Source: Agromyces sp. Leaf222 (GTDB lineage Bacteria > Actinomycetota > Actinomycetes > Actinomycetales > Microbacteriaceae). From it: a stretch of 64,000 nt of DNA. The DNA is taken from the NCBI RefSeq assembly GCF_001421565.1, contig NZ_LMKQ01000001.1, positions 121,277 through 185,276 of the forward strand, written 5' to 3'. Every line of letters begins with the position of its first letter. Position 1 is the first letter of the stretch. The notes under the pieces were generated by a model. The model was not told where the DNA came from. It searched no databases and saw only the letters and a program-made list of their open reading frames with translations. Below are positions 56,061 through 64,000 of the stretch, piece by piece. The translations under genes were made by a program, and so were the position numbers.

Positions 56061-57794
56061 TCAGTTGTCGGTCTCGTCGTCGCCGCCGGCTCCGGCATCG
56101 GGAGTCGGAGCAGGGCTCGCGGTCACGGTGACGGGCGCCGACGGTGAAGCGGCCGAGCTCAGCGCACCGCAGAAGTACAGGTAGCTGATGTTGATGGTCG
56201 CACCGTCGGCGGCGTCGGCGTTCACGGTGATCGTGACGTTCGTGGCGTCGGCGCCGAGCGGGGGCGCGGCCGCCGCGGGGCCGTCGACGTTGACCTGGTA
56301 ACCCGACCGGGTCTGGCCGGCAGGGCACTGCGCGGCGGGCCAGGAGACCTGGATGGATCCGCCGGGCGTGGCGGTCGAGGGCGACACTGAAGGGGCTGCT
56401 CCAGGCGCCGCGGGCGTCTCGGGAGCCGCGTAGTACGTGACCGTCACCTCGGAACCGATCGGAACAGGCCCGGTCGGGTTGACCTCGTAGACGATGCCGG
56501 TGCCAGACGGGTCGGCGGCGGGGTTGCCCTCGACGCCGTTCGCGGACATGCCGAGCTCCTGCAGCTTGGCGCGTGCGTCGTCGATCGAGAGGCCGACGAA
56601 GTCGTCTGCGTTGATCTGCGCAGTGGTGGGTGCCTCGGACGTGGGCGGCGGCGCCGACGACGCAGGCGCGCTCCGCGTCGGAGGCTTGCTCGACTCCGTG
56701 GCGGGTGCGTTGCTGCCGCCGCCGTTGACCGCGAGGGCGATGATCGTGCCGATCAGCACGATCGCGAGCACCGCGATGAGCACGATGAGTGGCCAGGTCC
56801 AGGGGCTGCGCTTCTTCTCTTCGACCTCTTCTTCGGCCGACTCTTCACCGGGGGCGCCGGTGGGGAGCACGGTCGTCGCCGCGGTCGCGCCCTGCTGGGG
56901 CATGAGCATCGTCGCCGCGGTCGCGCCGCCTGCGAGACCGAGCACCGCGGGAACCGCCACGGCGGCGCCCTGCACGTCGCCACGTCGCAGCGCGGATGCC
57001 GCGCGTGCCAGGTGGGCAGCCGTCTGGGGGCGCTCGGCCGGGTTCTTCGCGATGCACGTGTAGACGAGGTTGCGCACGGGCTCGGAGACGGTGACCGGGA
57101 GGTCGGGCGGCGTCTCGTTGATCTGCGCCATGGCGATCGCGACCTGCGACTCGCCCGTGAACGGGCGACGGCCGGCGAGCGCCTCGTAGGCGACGATGCC
57201 GAGCGAGTAGATGTCGGTCGTCGGCGAGGCCGGGTGCCCGGAGGCCTGCTCGGGCGAGAGGTACTGCACCGTGCCCATGACCTGGCCGGTCGCCGTGAGC
57301 GGCACCTGGTCGGCGATGCGCGCGATGCCGAAGTCGGTGATCTTGACACGGCCGTCGGGCGTGATGAGCAGGTTGCCGGGCTTGATGTCGCGGTGCACGA
57401 GGCCGGCCGCGTGGGCGGCCTGGAGCGCGTTGGCCGTCTGCGCGACGATGTCGAGCACCTTGTCGGTCGAGAGCACGTGCTCCCGCTCGAGGATCGTCGA
57501 GAGCGCCTCGCCGGGCACGAGCTCCATGACGAGGTAGGCGCTGCCCTCTTCTTCGCCGTAGTCGAAGACGTTGGCGATGCCCTCGTGGTTCACGAGCGCG
57601 GCGTGACGTGCCTCGGCGCGGAAGCGCTCGAGGAAGCCCGGGTCGCCGAGGTACTCGTCTTTCAGGATCTTGATCGCGACCTGTCGGCCGATGACGAGGT
57701 CGGTGGCCTGCCACACCTCGCCCATCCCGCCGATCGCGATGCGGGATTGCAGTTCGTAGCGCCCCCCGAAGGTGAGCCCTGCGCTCGGTCTCAT
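56061..57794 (-). CDS. pknA: Serine/threonine protein kinase, PknA-like, with extra ectodomain
   Basis: The 577-residue protein has a kinase domain (about 10-270) with IGGMGEV, Lys42, HRDIKPGN (134-141) and DFG (154-156). A linker and one transmembrane helix (about 333-356) follow. Outside is a Pro/Ser/Thr-rich spacer, one PASTA-like unit (about 395-460, DDFVGLSIDDARAKLQELGMSANGV) and a further roughly 110 residues with two cysteines and a beta-sandwich look. Mycobacterial PknA lacks such an ectodomain. The ATG overlaps the pbpA stop (ATGA). Confidence 0.93.
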   Translation of the reverse strand: MRPSAGLTFGGRYELQSRIAIGGMGEVWQATDLVIGRQVAIKILKDEYLGDPGFLERFRAEARHAALVNHEGIANVFDYGEEEGSAYLVMELVPGEALSTILEREHVLSTDKVLDIVAQTANALQAAHAAGLVHRDIKPGNLLITPDGRVKITDFGIARIADQVPLTATGQVMGTVQYLSPEQASGHPASPTTDIYSLGIVAYEALAGRRPFTGESQVAIAMAQINETPPDLPVTVSEPVRNLVYTCIAKNPAERPQTAAHLARAASALRRGDVQGAAVAVPAVLGLAGGATAATMLMPQQGATAATTVLPTGAPGEESAEEEVEEKKRSPWTWPLIVLIAVLAIVLIGTIIALAVNGGGSNAPATESSKPPTRSAPASSAPPPTSEAPTTAQINADDFVGLSIDDARAKLQELGMSANGVEGNPAADPSGTGIVYEVNPTGPVPIGSEVTVTYYAAPETPAAPGAAPSVSPSTATPGGSIQVSWPAAQCPAGQTRSGYQVNVDGPAAAAPPLGADATNVTITVNADAADGATINISYLYFCGALSSAASPSAPVTVTASPAPTPDAGAGGDDETDN

Positions 57795-59248
57795 TTGTTC
57801 AGCACCGCCTCTAGTACCTGCTTTGCGATGGGTGCGGCGATGAGATTGCCGTACCCCTCCTGACCAAGACCCCCGCCATCCTCCACGAGTACCGTGATCG
57901 CATACTGAGGGTTGTCTGCGGGGGCAAAACCGGTGAACCACAAGGTGTAAGGGTCATCCTCGCCGTTCTCCGCTGTACCCGTCTTACCGGCCACGCTGAC
58001 GCCGTCTATTCTTGCATTACTCGCGGCACCGGATTCGACGCCGTTGGTCATCATCTCGGTCATCGTCCTGGCCGTGTCCTCGCTGATCGCGCGACCGAAT
58101 TCCGAGCCCTCGAACTCCTGCAGCGGCGTGAAGTCGGGCGCGGTGATCTGGTCGACCAGGTTCGGGTTCATGACGATGCCGCCGTTGGCGATCGCGGCCG
58201 AGACGACGGCCATCTGCAGCGGCGTTGCTCGCACCGTGTACTGACCGAACGCGCTGAGCGCGGTCTGCGGCTCGTCGAGTCCGCGGGGGTACACGCTCGG
58301 CTCGGTCGCGGTGGGGATCTCGAACTCGTGGTTGAAGCCGAACTTCTCGGCCTGCTCGCGGATCGCGTCGTCGCCGAGTTCCATGCCCAACTCGGCGAAC
58401 GGGATGTTGCACGAGAAACGCAGTGCGTCGGCGAGGGTGACGGTGCTTCCGCCGCTTCCGCAGGTGCCGCCGCCGGAGTTGATCACGACGGAGTCGGTGC
58501 CGGGCAGGGTGAGCTCGCCGGGGTTCGGGAACGTGCTCTCGGGCGTGTACCGGCCGGACTCGAGTGCGGCCGCGGTGACGACGAGCTTGAACACCGATCC
58601 GGGAGGGTTCATGTCGCCGCCGGTCGCACGGTTGATGAGGGGATCGCTCGGGTCGGCGAGCAGCCCCTGGTAGGTCTCCTCGACGACATCGGTGTCGTGC
58701 GACACCAGGGTGTTCGGGTCGAAAGTCGGCTTGGTGACCATGGCGAGGATGCGTCCGGTGGCGGGTTCGGTGACGACGACCGCGCCCTGGTAGTCGCCGA
58801 GGGCGTCCCAGGCGGCCTGCTGGGCGACCGGGTCGATCGAGACATCCACCGATGCGCCCATCGGATCCTGACCGGAGATCAGCCGGTTGATCTTGTCGAA
58901 GAACTGGCTCGAGTCCTGCCCGCTGAGGTACTCGTTGACCGAGCTCTCGAGCCCGGTCGCCTCGCCGTTCACCGGGATGTACCCGGTGACGCCGGCGTAG
59001 AGCGGGCCGTTCGGGTACACGCGCAGGAACTTGTAGTCGTCGTCGGAGGGCTGCGAGAAGGCGACGGGCGTTCCGTCGACGAGGATCGGCCCGCGCTCGA
59101 CCGAGAAGCTCGCGTACAGGGTGCGCGCGTTGCGCGGGTCGGCGGCGAGGTCGCTGGCCGTGAAGTACTGGATGACCGTGGTCGAGACGAACAGGGCCAC
59201 GAACATCAGCAGGGCGAAGATGCTGACGCGCTTGAGTTCGCGGTTCAT
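57791..59248 (-). CDS. pbpA: Penicillin-binding protein 2 / transpeptidase PbpA
   Basis: A class B penicillin-binding protein that cross-links peptidoglycan together with the adjacent RodA. The 485-residue product has an N-terminal membrane anchor (about 8-30), a dimerisation region, and the transpeptidase motifs Ser218-Val-Phe-Lys221, Ser279-Cys-Asn281 and Lys422-Thr-Gly424. It overlaps rodA and pknA by 4 bp each. Confidence 0.96.
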   Translation of the reverse strand: MNRELKRVSIFALLMFVALFVSTTVIQYFTASDLAADPRNARTLYASFSVERGPILVDGTPVAFSQPSDDDYKFLRVYPNGPLYAGVTGYIPVNGEATGLESSVNEYLSGQDSSQFFDKINRLISGQDPMGASVDVSIDPVAQQAAWDALGDYQGAVVVTEPATGRILAMVTKPTFDPNTLVSHDTDVVEETYQGLLADPSDPLINRATGGDMNPPGSVFKLVVTAAALESGRYTPESTFPNPGELTLPGTDSVVINSGGGTCGSGGSTVTLADALRFSCNIPFAELGMELGDDAIREQAEKFGFNHEFEIPTATEPSVYPRGLDEPQTALSAFGQYTVRATPLQMAVVSAAIANGGIVMNPNLVDQITAPDFTPLQEFEGSEFGRAISEDTARTMTEMMTNGVESGAASNARIDGVSVAGKTGTAENGEDDPYTLWFTGFAPADNPQYAITVLVEDGGGLGQEGYGNLIAAPIAKQVLEAVLNK

Positions 59249-60681
59249 CCGTCGATCACCAGCCTCGGATGGTTGCGGACCGTGTCGGAGAGCCGCAACA
59301 GCAGCGCGATGATGATCCAGTTGGCCACGAGCGAGGATCCGCCCGCGGCGAGGAACGGCGTCGTCAGGCCGGTCAGCGGGATGACGCGGGTCACGCCGCC
59401 GACGACGATGAACACCTGCAGGGCGATGACGAACGCGAGTCCGACGCCGAGCAGCTTGCCGAAGTCGTCTTGACCGGCGAAGCCGATGCGGAACCCGCGG
59501 GCGACGAGCAGCACGTAGAGCGCGAGAATCGCGAAGATGCCGGCGAGGCCGAGCTCCTCTCCGAGGCTGGCGATGATGTAGTCGCTCTGGGGCACCGGGG
59601 TGAGCTCGGGGCTGCCTCGCCCCCAACCCGTGCCGATGAGGCCGCCGTTGGCCAGGCCGAACAGGCCCTGAACGAGCTGGTAGCTGCCACCGAGGTCGGC
59701 GTCGTACCTCGCCTCGCTGAATGGGTCGAGCCAGTTCTGGAAGCGGTTGTTGACGTAGTCGAGCGTCTGGCTCGCGATGAGGGCGCCCGCGAGGAACAGC
59801 GAGAGTCCGAGCACGACCCACGAGAGGCGGCTGGTCGCGACGTAGAGCATCACGAGGAACAGGCCGAAGTACAGCAGTGCGGTACCGAGGTCGCGCTGGA
59901 ACACGATGACGCTCATCGAGAGCGCCCACACGATGAGCAGCGGGCCGAGGTCGCGGGCGCGCGGGAACCGCATGCCGAGGAACTTCTTGCCGACCATCGA
60001 GAGCGAGTCGCGGTTGCGCACGAGGTAGCCGGCGAAGAAGACGGCCAGGGCGATCTTCGCGATCTCGCCCGGCTGGAAGGTGGCGATGTCGCCGATGCCG
60101 ATCCAGACCCGCGCGCCGCCGCGGGCCTGGCCGAGACCGGGCACGAGCGGCAGCATGAGCAGGATGATCGCCACGAACCCGGCGACGTAGGTGTAGCGGA
60201 AGAGCACCCGGTGGTTGCGGATGATGAGGATCGTCGCGATGCCGCAGATGATCGCGATCGCGCTCCACACGATCTGGCGCACGGCCGCGCTCTGCCATCC
60301 GCTGTCGCCGTAGGCGATGTCGATGCGGTAGATCATCGCGATGCCGAGGCCGTTCAGCACCGTCGCGATGGGCAGCAGGAACGGGTCGGCGTCGCGCGCG
60401 ACGAAGCGCATGGCGATGTGCAGTCCGAAGACGAGCACCGAGAGTCCGGCACCGAGCAGCACGAGCTGCGTGTCGATGCGGCCGAGGGCGCCGAGCTGCA
60501 CCAGCACGATCGAGCCCGCGTTGATGAGGCAGGCCACGAGGAGCAGCCACAGTTCGAGGTTGCGCAGTCGCTGCGGCATCCGGATGCGTCGGATGCCGGC
60601 GGGCGGCGTCGCTGCAGGTGGCTGGGCCGAGGAGACCTGCCCGCCGGAGACCTGGCCGCCGAAGGCGTCGGCGTCACTCAA
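59245..60681 (-). CDS. rodA: Peptidoglycan glycosyltransferase RodA (SEDS family)
   Basis: SEDS proteins polymerise lipid II into glycan chains. The 478-residue protein has a cytoplasmic Ala/Gly/Pro-rich N terminus, about 12 helices, the ARVWIGIGDIATFQPGEIAKIALAVF stretch, FQRDLGTALLYFGLF with the catalytic-type acidic residue, and GVTRVIPLTGLTTPFLAAGGSS. Operon position next to pbpA favours the name rodA over ftsW. It overlaps pstP by 8 bp. Confidence 0.95.
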   Translation of the reverse strand: MSDADAFGGQVSGGQVSSAQPPAATPPAGIRRIRMPQRLRNLELWLLLVACLINAGSIVLVQLGALGRIDTQLVLLGAGLSVLVFGLHIAMRFVARDADPFLLPIATVLNGLGIAMIYRIDIAYGDSGWQSAAVRQIVWSAIAIICGIATILIIRNHRVLFRYTYVAGFVAIILLMLPLVPGLGQARGGARVWIGIGDIATFQPGEIAKIALAVFFAGYLVRNRDSLSMVGKKFLGMRFPRARDLGPLLIVWALSMSVIVFQRDLGTALLYFGLFLVMLYVATSRLSWVVLGLSLFLAGALIASQTLDYVNNRFQNWLDPFSEARYDADLGGSYQLVQGLFGLANGGLIGTGWGRGSPELTPVPQSDYIIASLGEELGLAGIFAILALYVLLVARGFRIGFAGQDDFGKLLGVGLAFVIALQVFIVVGGVTRVIPLTGLTTPFLAAGGSSLVANWIIIALLLRLSDTVRNHPRLVIDG

Positions 60682-61906
60682 GGGACTCCTCCAATCGCGA
60701 CACGATCTTCGTCGCGTCGGTGAGCGAGCCCGCGTTGATGGTCTTCTCGACGCGCTGCTGGTCGTAGGGGCGGAGTTCGGAGACGTCGATGGTGGTCTCG
60801 CGGTAGAGCTCGTTCATCGAGATCGGGCCGATGTCCTGCTGGATGCCCTGGAAGATGGCGACCCGGCCGTTGGACTCGCCCACGTAGTACCGGGTCTGGG
60901 TCCACTGGTAGCCGAGGATCACGACGGCCACGATGGCCGCGATGAGCGTGAAGATCCAGAACCCCCACACCCATCGGCGTCGGCGCCTGCGACGGGCGTC
61001 CTCTTCGAGGATCTCGTCGAAGAAGTCCTCGGAGTCGGGCTCGAAGTGCGTCTCCTGCACCGGGTGCGGACGGAACGGCGTGAGGCGGATGGCACGAGGG
61101 CGTGCCGGCTCGGAGGCCGCGCCGAACGCCAGCGGCGCCGCGGCCGATCCGACGACGAGCGGAGGAGTCGCGGGCGCCGGCGGGTCGCCGATGTCGACGA
61201 TCACGACGGTGACGTTGTCTGGAGCCCCGCCGTCGAGCGAGGCCTTGACCAGGCGGTCGGCCACCTGCTTGGCGCCCGCATCGGCCGAGAGTTGCTCGTG
61301 CAGCTCGTCGAACGACACGACGCCCGAGAGGCCGTCGGAGCAGATCAGCCAGCGATCGCCCGGCCTCGTGTCGAGCACCATCGAGTCGATCTCGGGGGAC
61401 GCCTCGACGTCGCCGAGCACCCGCATGAGCACCGAGCGCCGCGGGTGCACCATGGCCTCCTCGGCGGTGATGCGGCCGGCGTCGACGAGGCGCTGCACGA
61501 ACGTGTGGTCGATCGAGATCTGGCTGAGCTCGCCGGAGCGCAGGAGGTAGATGCGCGAGTCGCCGATGTGCGCGATGACCACGCGGTCTTCGTGCAGCAG
61601 CATCGCACTCGCGGTCGTGCCCATGCCGGTGAGCTCGGAGTGCTCGGCCACGGTCTCGGCGAGGCGCCGGTTGGCCGAGATCAGGGCGCCCTCGAGGGCG
61701 GCCGCCGCCTCTGGTGCGGAGTGGTAGTCGGCGTCGGCGTCGGCGACGCGCTGCGTGACGATCGCGCTCGCGACGTCACCTCCGGCGTGGCCGCCCATGC
61801 CGTCGGCCACGAGGAACAGCCGTCGGCCCGCATAGCCGGAGTCCTGGTTGTTCGCACGGATGCGTCCGACATGCGAGACCGCGGCGCTCGCCTTGATCGA
61901 GACCAT
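60674..61906 (-). CDS. pstP: PP2C-type protein phosphatase PstP
   Basis: PstP reverses phosphorylation by PknA and PknB. The 410-residue protein has the PP2C metal motifs: RANNQDSG, VADGMGGHAGGDVAS, AHIGDSRIYLLR, LICSDGLSGVV and APDNVTVVIVD. A linker is followed by one transmembrane helix (VWGFWIFTLIAAIVAVVILGYQW) and a small outer domain. It lies between fhaB (3-bp gap) and rodA (overlap). Confidence 0.96.
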   Translation of the reverse strand: MVSIKASAAVSHVGRIRANNQDSGYAGRRLFLVADGMGGHAGGDVASAIVTQRVADADADYHSAPEAAAALEGALISANRRLAETVAEHSELTGMGTTASAMLLHEDRVVIAHIGDSRIYLLRSGELSQISIDHTFVQRLVDAGRITAEEAMVHPRRSVLMRVLGDVEASPEIDSMVLDTRPGDRWLICSDGLSGVVSFDELHEQLSADAGAKQVADRLVKASLDGGAPDNVTVVIVDIGDPPAPATPPLVVGSAAAPLAFGAASEPARPRAIRLTPFRPHPVQETHFEPDSEDFFDEILEEDARRRRRRRWVWGFWIFTLIAAIVAVVILGYQWTQTRYYVGESNGRVAIFQGIQQDIGPISMNELYRETTIDVSELRPYDQQRVEKTINAGSLTDATKIVSRLEESLE

Positions 61907-61909
61907 GGG

Positions 61910-62443
61910 CTACCGCCGCAGCTCGAACGTCGTCGCTCCGACCTTGATGGTCGCTCCGAGGGGGATCTGCACGGGCACGGTCACGCGGGCGCCGTCGAGG
62001 AACGTGCCGTTGGTGGAGTCGAGGTCTTGGAGCATCCACTTGCCGTTCCAGAGCATCATGCGCGCGTGGTGGGTGGACGTGTAGTCGTCGCGGATGATGA
62101 TCGCCGAGTCGCTCGACCGGCCGATGGTGATCTCGTCGCGCCCGAGGGGGAACTCGGTGCCGGCCTTCTGGCCGCTCGTGATCACGAGCTTGAGGGCGCC
62201 GTCGCCGGCTGCCGGTGCCGGCTGTCGGGAGACGGGTGAGGTCGGGGCGGCCTGAGCAGCACCGGCGGCTGCGGGGAAGGCGGCTGCGGGGGATGCCGCG
62301 GCGGCTGCACCGCCCTCGGGCTGGAGCTTGCGCACCCGCTGCCCGAACAGGTCGCTGCGCAGCGCGTAGACGATCGCGAAGATGAACGCCCACAGCAGCA
62401 GTAGGAACCCGAGCTGCAGAACGAGCAGGGTCAGTTCGCTCAT
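61910..62443 (-). CDS. fhaB: FHA-domain protein FhaB (FipA)
   Basis: FhaB reads phosphothreonine and links kinase signalling to division in mycobacteria. The 177-residue protein has an N-terminal membrane helix (MSELTLLVLQLGFLLLLWAFIFAIVYAL), an Ala/Pro-rich linker, and an FHA domain at about 90-177 with ITIGRSSDSAI, HHARM and DSTNGTFLDG. Its ATG overlaps the fhaA stop (ATGA). Confidence 0.95.
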   Translation of the reverse strand: MSELTLLVLQLGFLLLLWAFIFAIVYALRSDLFGQRVRKLQPEGGAAAAASPAAAFPAAAGAAQAAPTSPVSRQPAPAAGDGALKLVITSGQKAGTEFPLGRDEITIGRSSDSAIIIRDDYTSTHHARMMLWNGKWMLQDLDSTNGTFLDGARVTVPVQIPLGATIKVGATTFELRR

Positions 62444-63177
62444 TCGGCCGGCCCCCAGAACCCGCCGACATCGTGACGTTCGGTCGCCGGGTCGGCGTGG
62501 GGCGCGGGGGTTGCGGCTTGGGCGAGCACTCGGAACACGATACGCGAGCGGCCGATGGTGATCACGGAGTCGGGTTCGAGGATCGCCTCGGTGACACGGG
62601 CGCCGTTCAGCTGGGTGCCGTTCGTCGAGCCGAGGTCGCGAACGCGGGCGCGCGAGCCGTCCCATTGCACCTCGGCATGACGCCGCGAGGCGCCCGAGTC
62701 GTCGATCGTGACGTCGGCCTCGCTGCCACGGCCGATGACGGTGCGGCCCTTGATGATCGGATGCCGCGTGCCGCCGATGTCGAGCACGGGGGTCCAGGCG
62801 ACCTGGCCCTTCACGTTGCGCGAGTCGACCTGCACCATGCCCTCGGCGAGGCCCTCGTCGGATCGGAGCGAGATCGTGATGGCGCCGGCGAACTGGAAGT
62901 GCTGGCTCGCGGCGTGCTTCTGGACGAGGTCGACGAGCTCGTCGGTGAGGGCCGGGCCGAGCGCGGACATGCGCTCGTGATCGGCCGGCGACATGCGCAC
63001 GACGAACTGGTTCGGCACGAGCACGCGATCGCGCGAGACGACCGCCGCCTTCGTGTCGAGCTCGCGCTTCAGGGCAGCGGTGATCTCGACGGGCTGCAGC
63101 CCCGAGCGAAAGGTCTTCGCGAAGGCGCCGTTGACGGCGCGTTCGAGACCTTTCTCGAAGTTGTCCAGTAGGCCCAC
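62440..63177 (-). CDS. fhaA: FHA-domain protein FhaA (DUF3662-FHA)
   Basis: FhaA binds phosphorylated partners of the PknA/PknB system, including MurJ in mycobacteria. The 245-residue protein has the N-terminal DUF3662 domain (MGLLDNFEKGLERAVNGAFAKTFRSGLQPVEI) and a C-terminal FHA domain with TVIGRGSEADVTI, SRRHAEV and GSTNGTQLNG. The linker is short compared with the mycobacterial protein. It is the first gene of the operon; the 65 bp upstream separate it from the GH65 gene. Confidence 0.94.
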   Translation of the reverse strand: MGLLDNFEKGLERAVNGAFAKTFRSGLQPVEITAALKRELDTKAAVVSRDRVLVPNQFVVRMSPADHERMSALGPALTDELVDLVQKHAASQHFQFAGAITISLRSDEGLAEGMVQVDSRNVKGQVAWTPVLDIGGTRHPIIKGRTVIGRGSEADVTIDDSGASRRHAEVQWDGSRARVRDLGSTNGTQLNGARVTEAILEPDSVITIGRSRIVFRVLAQAATPAPHADPATERHDVGGFWGPAE

Positions 63178-63242
63178 AGGTCTCCCGATCCGGTTCCGTG
63201 ATTGTGTGACATGCTAGCCCGCTCCACTGGGAACGGGATTCC

Positions 63243-64000
63243 TCAATCCACCGGAATCGCCGTTTCGTCCGCGTCGAGGTCGAGCGAGAGCGTCGGGATC
63301 GATGCGGTCAGCAGCGTGCCGTCGGAGCGCCGCGAACCCGCGACGTCCTTCATGCGCGGTGCGCCCGTGAGGCGTGGGCCGTGGCCGTCGAGCGGCACCG
63401 AGACATCCGCACCGGATGTGACGAGCACCCTCTCGCCCCGCACCGACACCTCGGCGAAGTCGCCCTCCTCGACGTGGAACGAGATCGAGTCGGCTTCGAG
63501 CGCGACACGCAGTCGCGTGCCCCGCAGGGCGATGCGGAAGGTCAGCCGCTCCCACCCGTCGGGCAGGCGCGGATCGAACGTGAACCGGCCCCCGTGGTCG
63601 CGGAACCCGCCGAAGCCCATGACGAGCGCGCCCCACACGCCGCCGGTCGACGCGACGTGCACGCCGTCGGCCGCGTTGTGGTGCAGGTCGGCGAGGTCGA
63701 CGTAGAGGGCGGAGCGGAAGTAGCGCAGCGCGAGGTCGTGGTAGCCGACCTCGGCCGCGATGATCGACTGCACGACCGCCGAGAGCGTCGAGTCGCCCGT
63801 GGTCAGCGGGTCGTAGTACTCGAAGTCGGCGAGCTTCTGCTCGGCCGAGAACCGGTCGCCCTGCAGGTAGAGGGCGAGCACGACGTCGGCCTGCTTCAGC
63901 ACCTGGAAGCGGTAGATCACGAGCGGGTGGTAGTGCAGCAGGAGCGGGCGGCTGCTCTCGGGCGTGTTCTCGAGGTCCCACAGCTCCTTCTCGAGGAACG
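63243..64000 (-). CDS. Glycoside hydrolase family 65 protein, C-terminal part (runs off window)
   Basis: About 250 C-terminal residues are present; the frame is open to the window end. The sequence LLLHYHPLVIYRFQVLKQADVVLALYL, then FEYYDPLTTGDSTLSAVVQSIIAAEVG and LHHNAADGVHVASTGGVWGALVMGFGG, is typical of GH65 (maltose, trehalose or kojibiose phosphorylases and related hydrolases). A small beta-sandwich domain follows. The catalytic glutamate is upstream of the window, so phosphorylase versus hydrolase and the sugar cannot be decided. Confidence 0.9.
   Translation of the reverse strand, partial: FLEKELWDLENTPESSRPLLLHYHPLVIYRFQVLKQADVVLALYLQGDRFSAEQKLADFEYYDPLTTGDSTLSAVVQSIIAAEVGYHDLALRYFRSALYVDLADLHHNAADGVHVASTGGVWGALVMGFGGFRDHGGRFTFDPRLPDGWERLTFRIALRGTRLRVALEADSISFHVEEGDFAEVSVRGERVLVTSGADVSVPLDGHGPRLTGAPRMKDVAGSRRSDGTLLTASIPTLSLDLDADETAIPVD

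Noticed and set aside
59249..60550. Upstream extension of pbpA through the rodA gene
   Set aside because: The extension is the out-of-frame shadow of rodA; the ATG at 59248 has the correct PBP N terminus and a 4-bp overlap with rodA.

Overview
The window is a G+C-rich actinobacterial chromosome segment centred on the replication origin (rnpA-rpmH / dnaA-dnaN-recF-dciA-gyrB-gyrA). CrgA, DUF6049-MurJ, DUF3566 after gyrA, a class E sortase beside the fhaA-fhaB-pstP-rodA-pbpA-pknA-pknB operon, and many apparently leaderless genes fit Actinobacteria. Overall gene order and style point to the family Microbacteriaceae (something like Agromyces), but the genus is an inference from memory, not a search.

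Layout. 1-6.0 kb: the 3' part of a low-molecular-weight tyrosine phosphatase, purB, two small membrane proteins and the pntA-pntB transhydrogenase. 6.0-15.2 kb: an accessory metabolic stretch with an IclR regulator, a flavin aromatic hydroxylase, an aldo/keto reductase divergent from an XRE/MmyB-like regulator, an SDR, an alpha/beta hydrolase, a tautomerase and a MATE exporter with a perfect 20-bp operator-like palindrome. 15.3-19.0 kb: dnaB, then rpsF-ssb-rpsR-rplI; a cluster of DnaA-box-like sites lies upstream of dnaB. 19.1-28.9 kb: cca divergent from DUF6049-murJ, then trxB-trxA, a PLP aminotransferase and a Ddl-like ligase.

28.9-37.7 kb: the segregation and membrane-insertion block, transcribed leftwards away from the origin: rpmH-rnpA-yidD-yidC-jag-rsmG, then a 2.7-kb stretch with no convincing gene, then parA-parB. 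Six parS sites (five perfect copies of the 14-bp core, one with a single mismatch) are spread over 4.4 kb. Two lie inside a long disordered N-terminal extension of ParA, three in the gene-free stretch, and one is exactly the 16-bp gap between jag and rsmG. This is the most unusual part of the window.

37.7-48.5 kb: oriC on both sides of dnaA, then dnaN, recF, the DUF721/DciA gene, gyrB, gyrA, a DUF3566 membrane protein, tRNA-Ile(GAU) and tRNA-Ala(UGC). 48.6-54.2 kb: a NUDIX hydrolase, small unknown proteins, a cyclophilin, a zinc-finger rhomboid protease, crgA, a class E sortase translationally coupled to a 54-residue membrane peptide and an amidotransferase. 54.2-63.2 kb: the cell-wall growth and phospho-signalling operon. 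In it two PASTA kinases, their phosphatase and two FHA readers are co-expressed with a RodA-type glycosyltransferase and a transpeptidase. 63.2-64.0 kb: the C-terminal part of a GH65 glycoside phosphorylase/hydrolase that runs off the window.

Most genes on either side of dnaA read away from the origin, so they lie on the leading strand.
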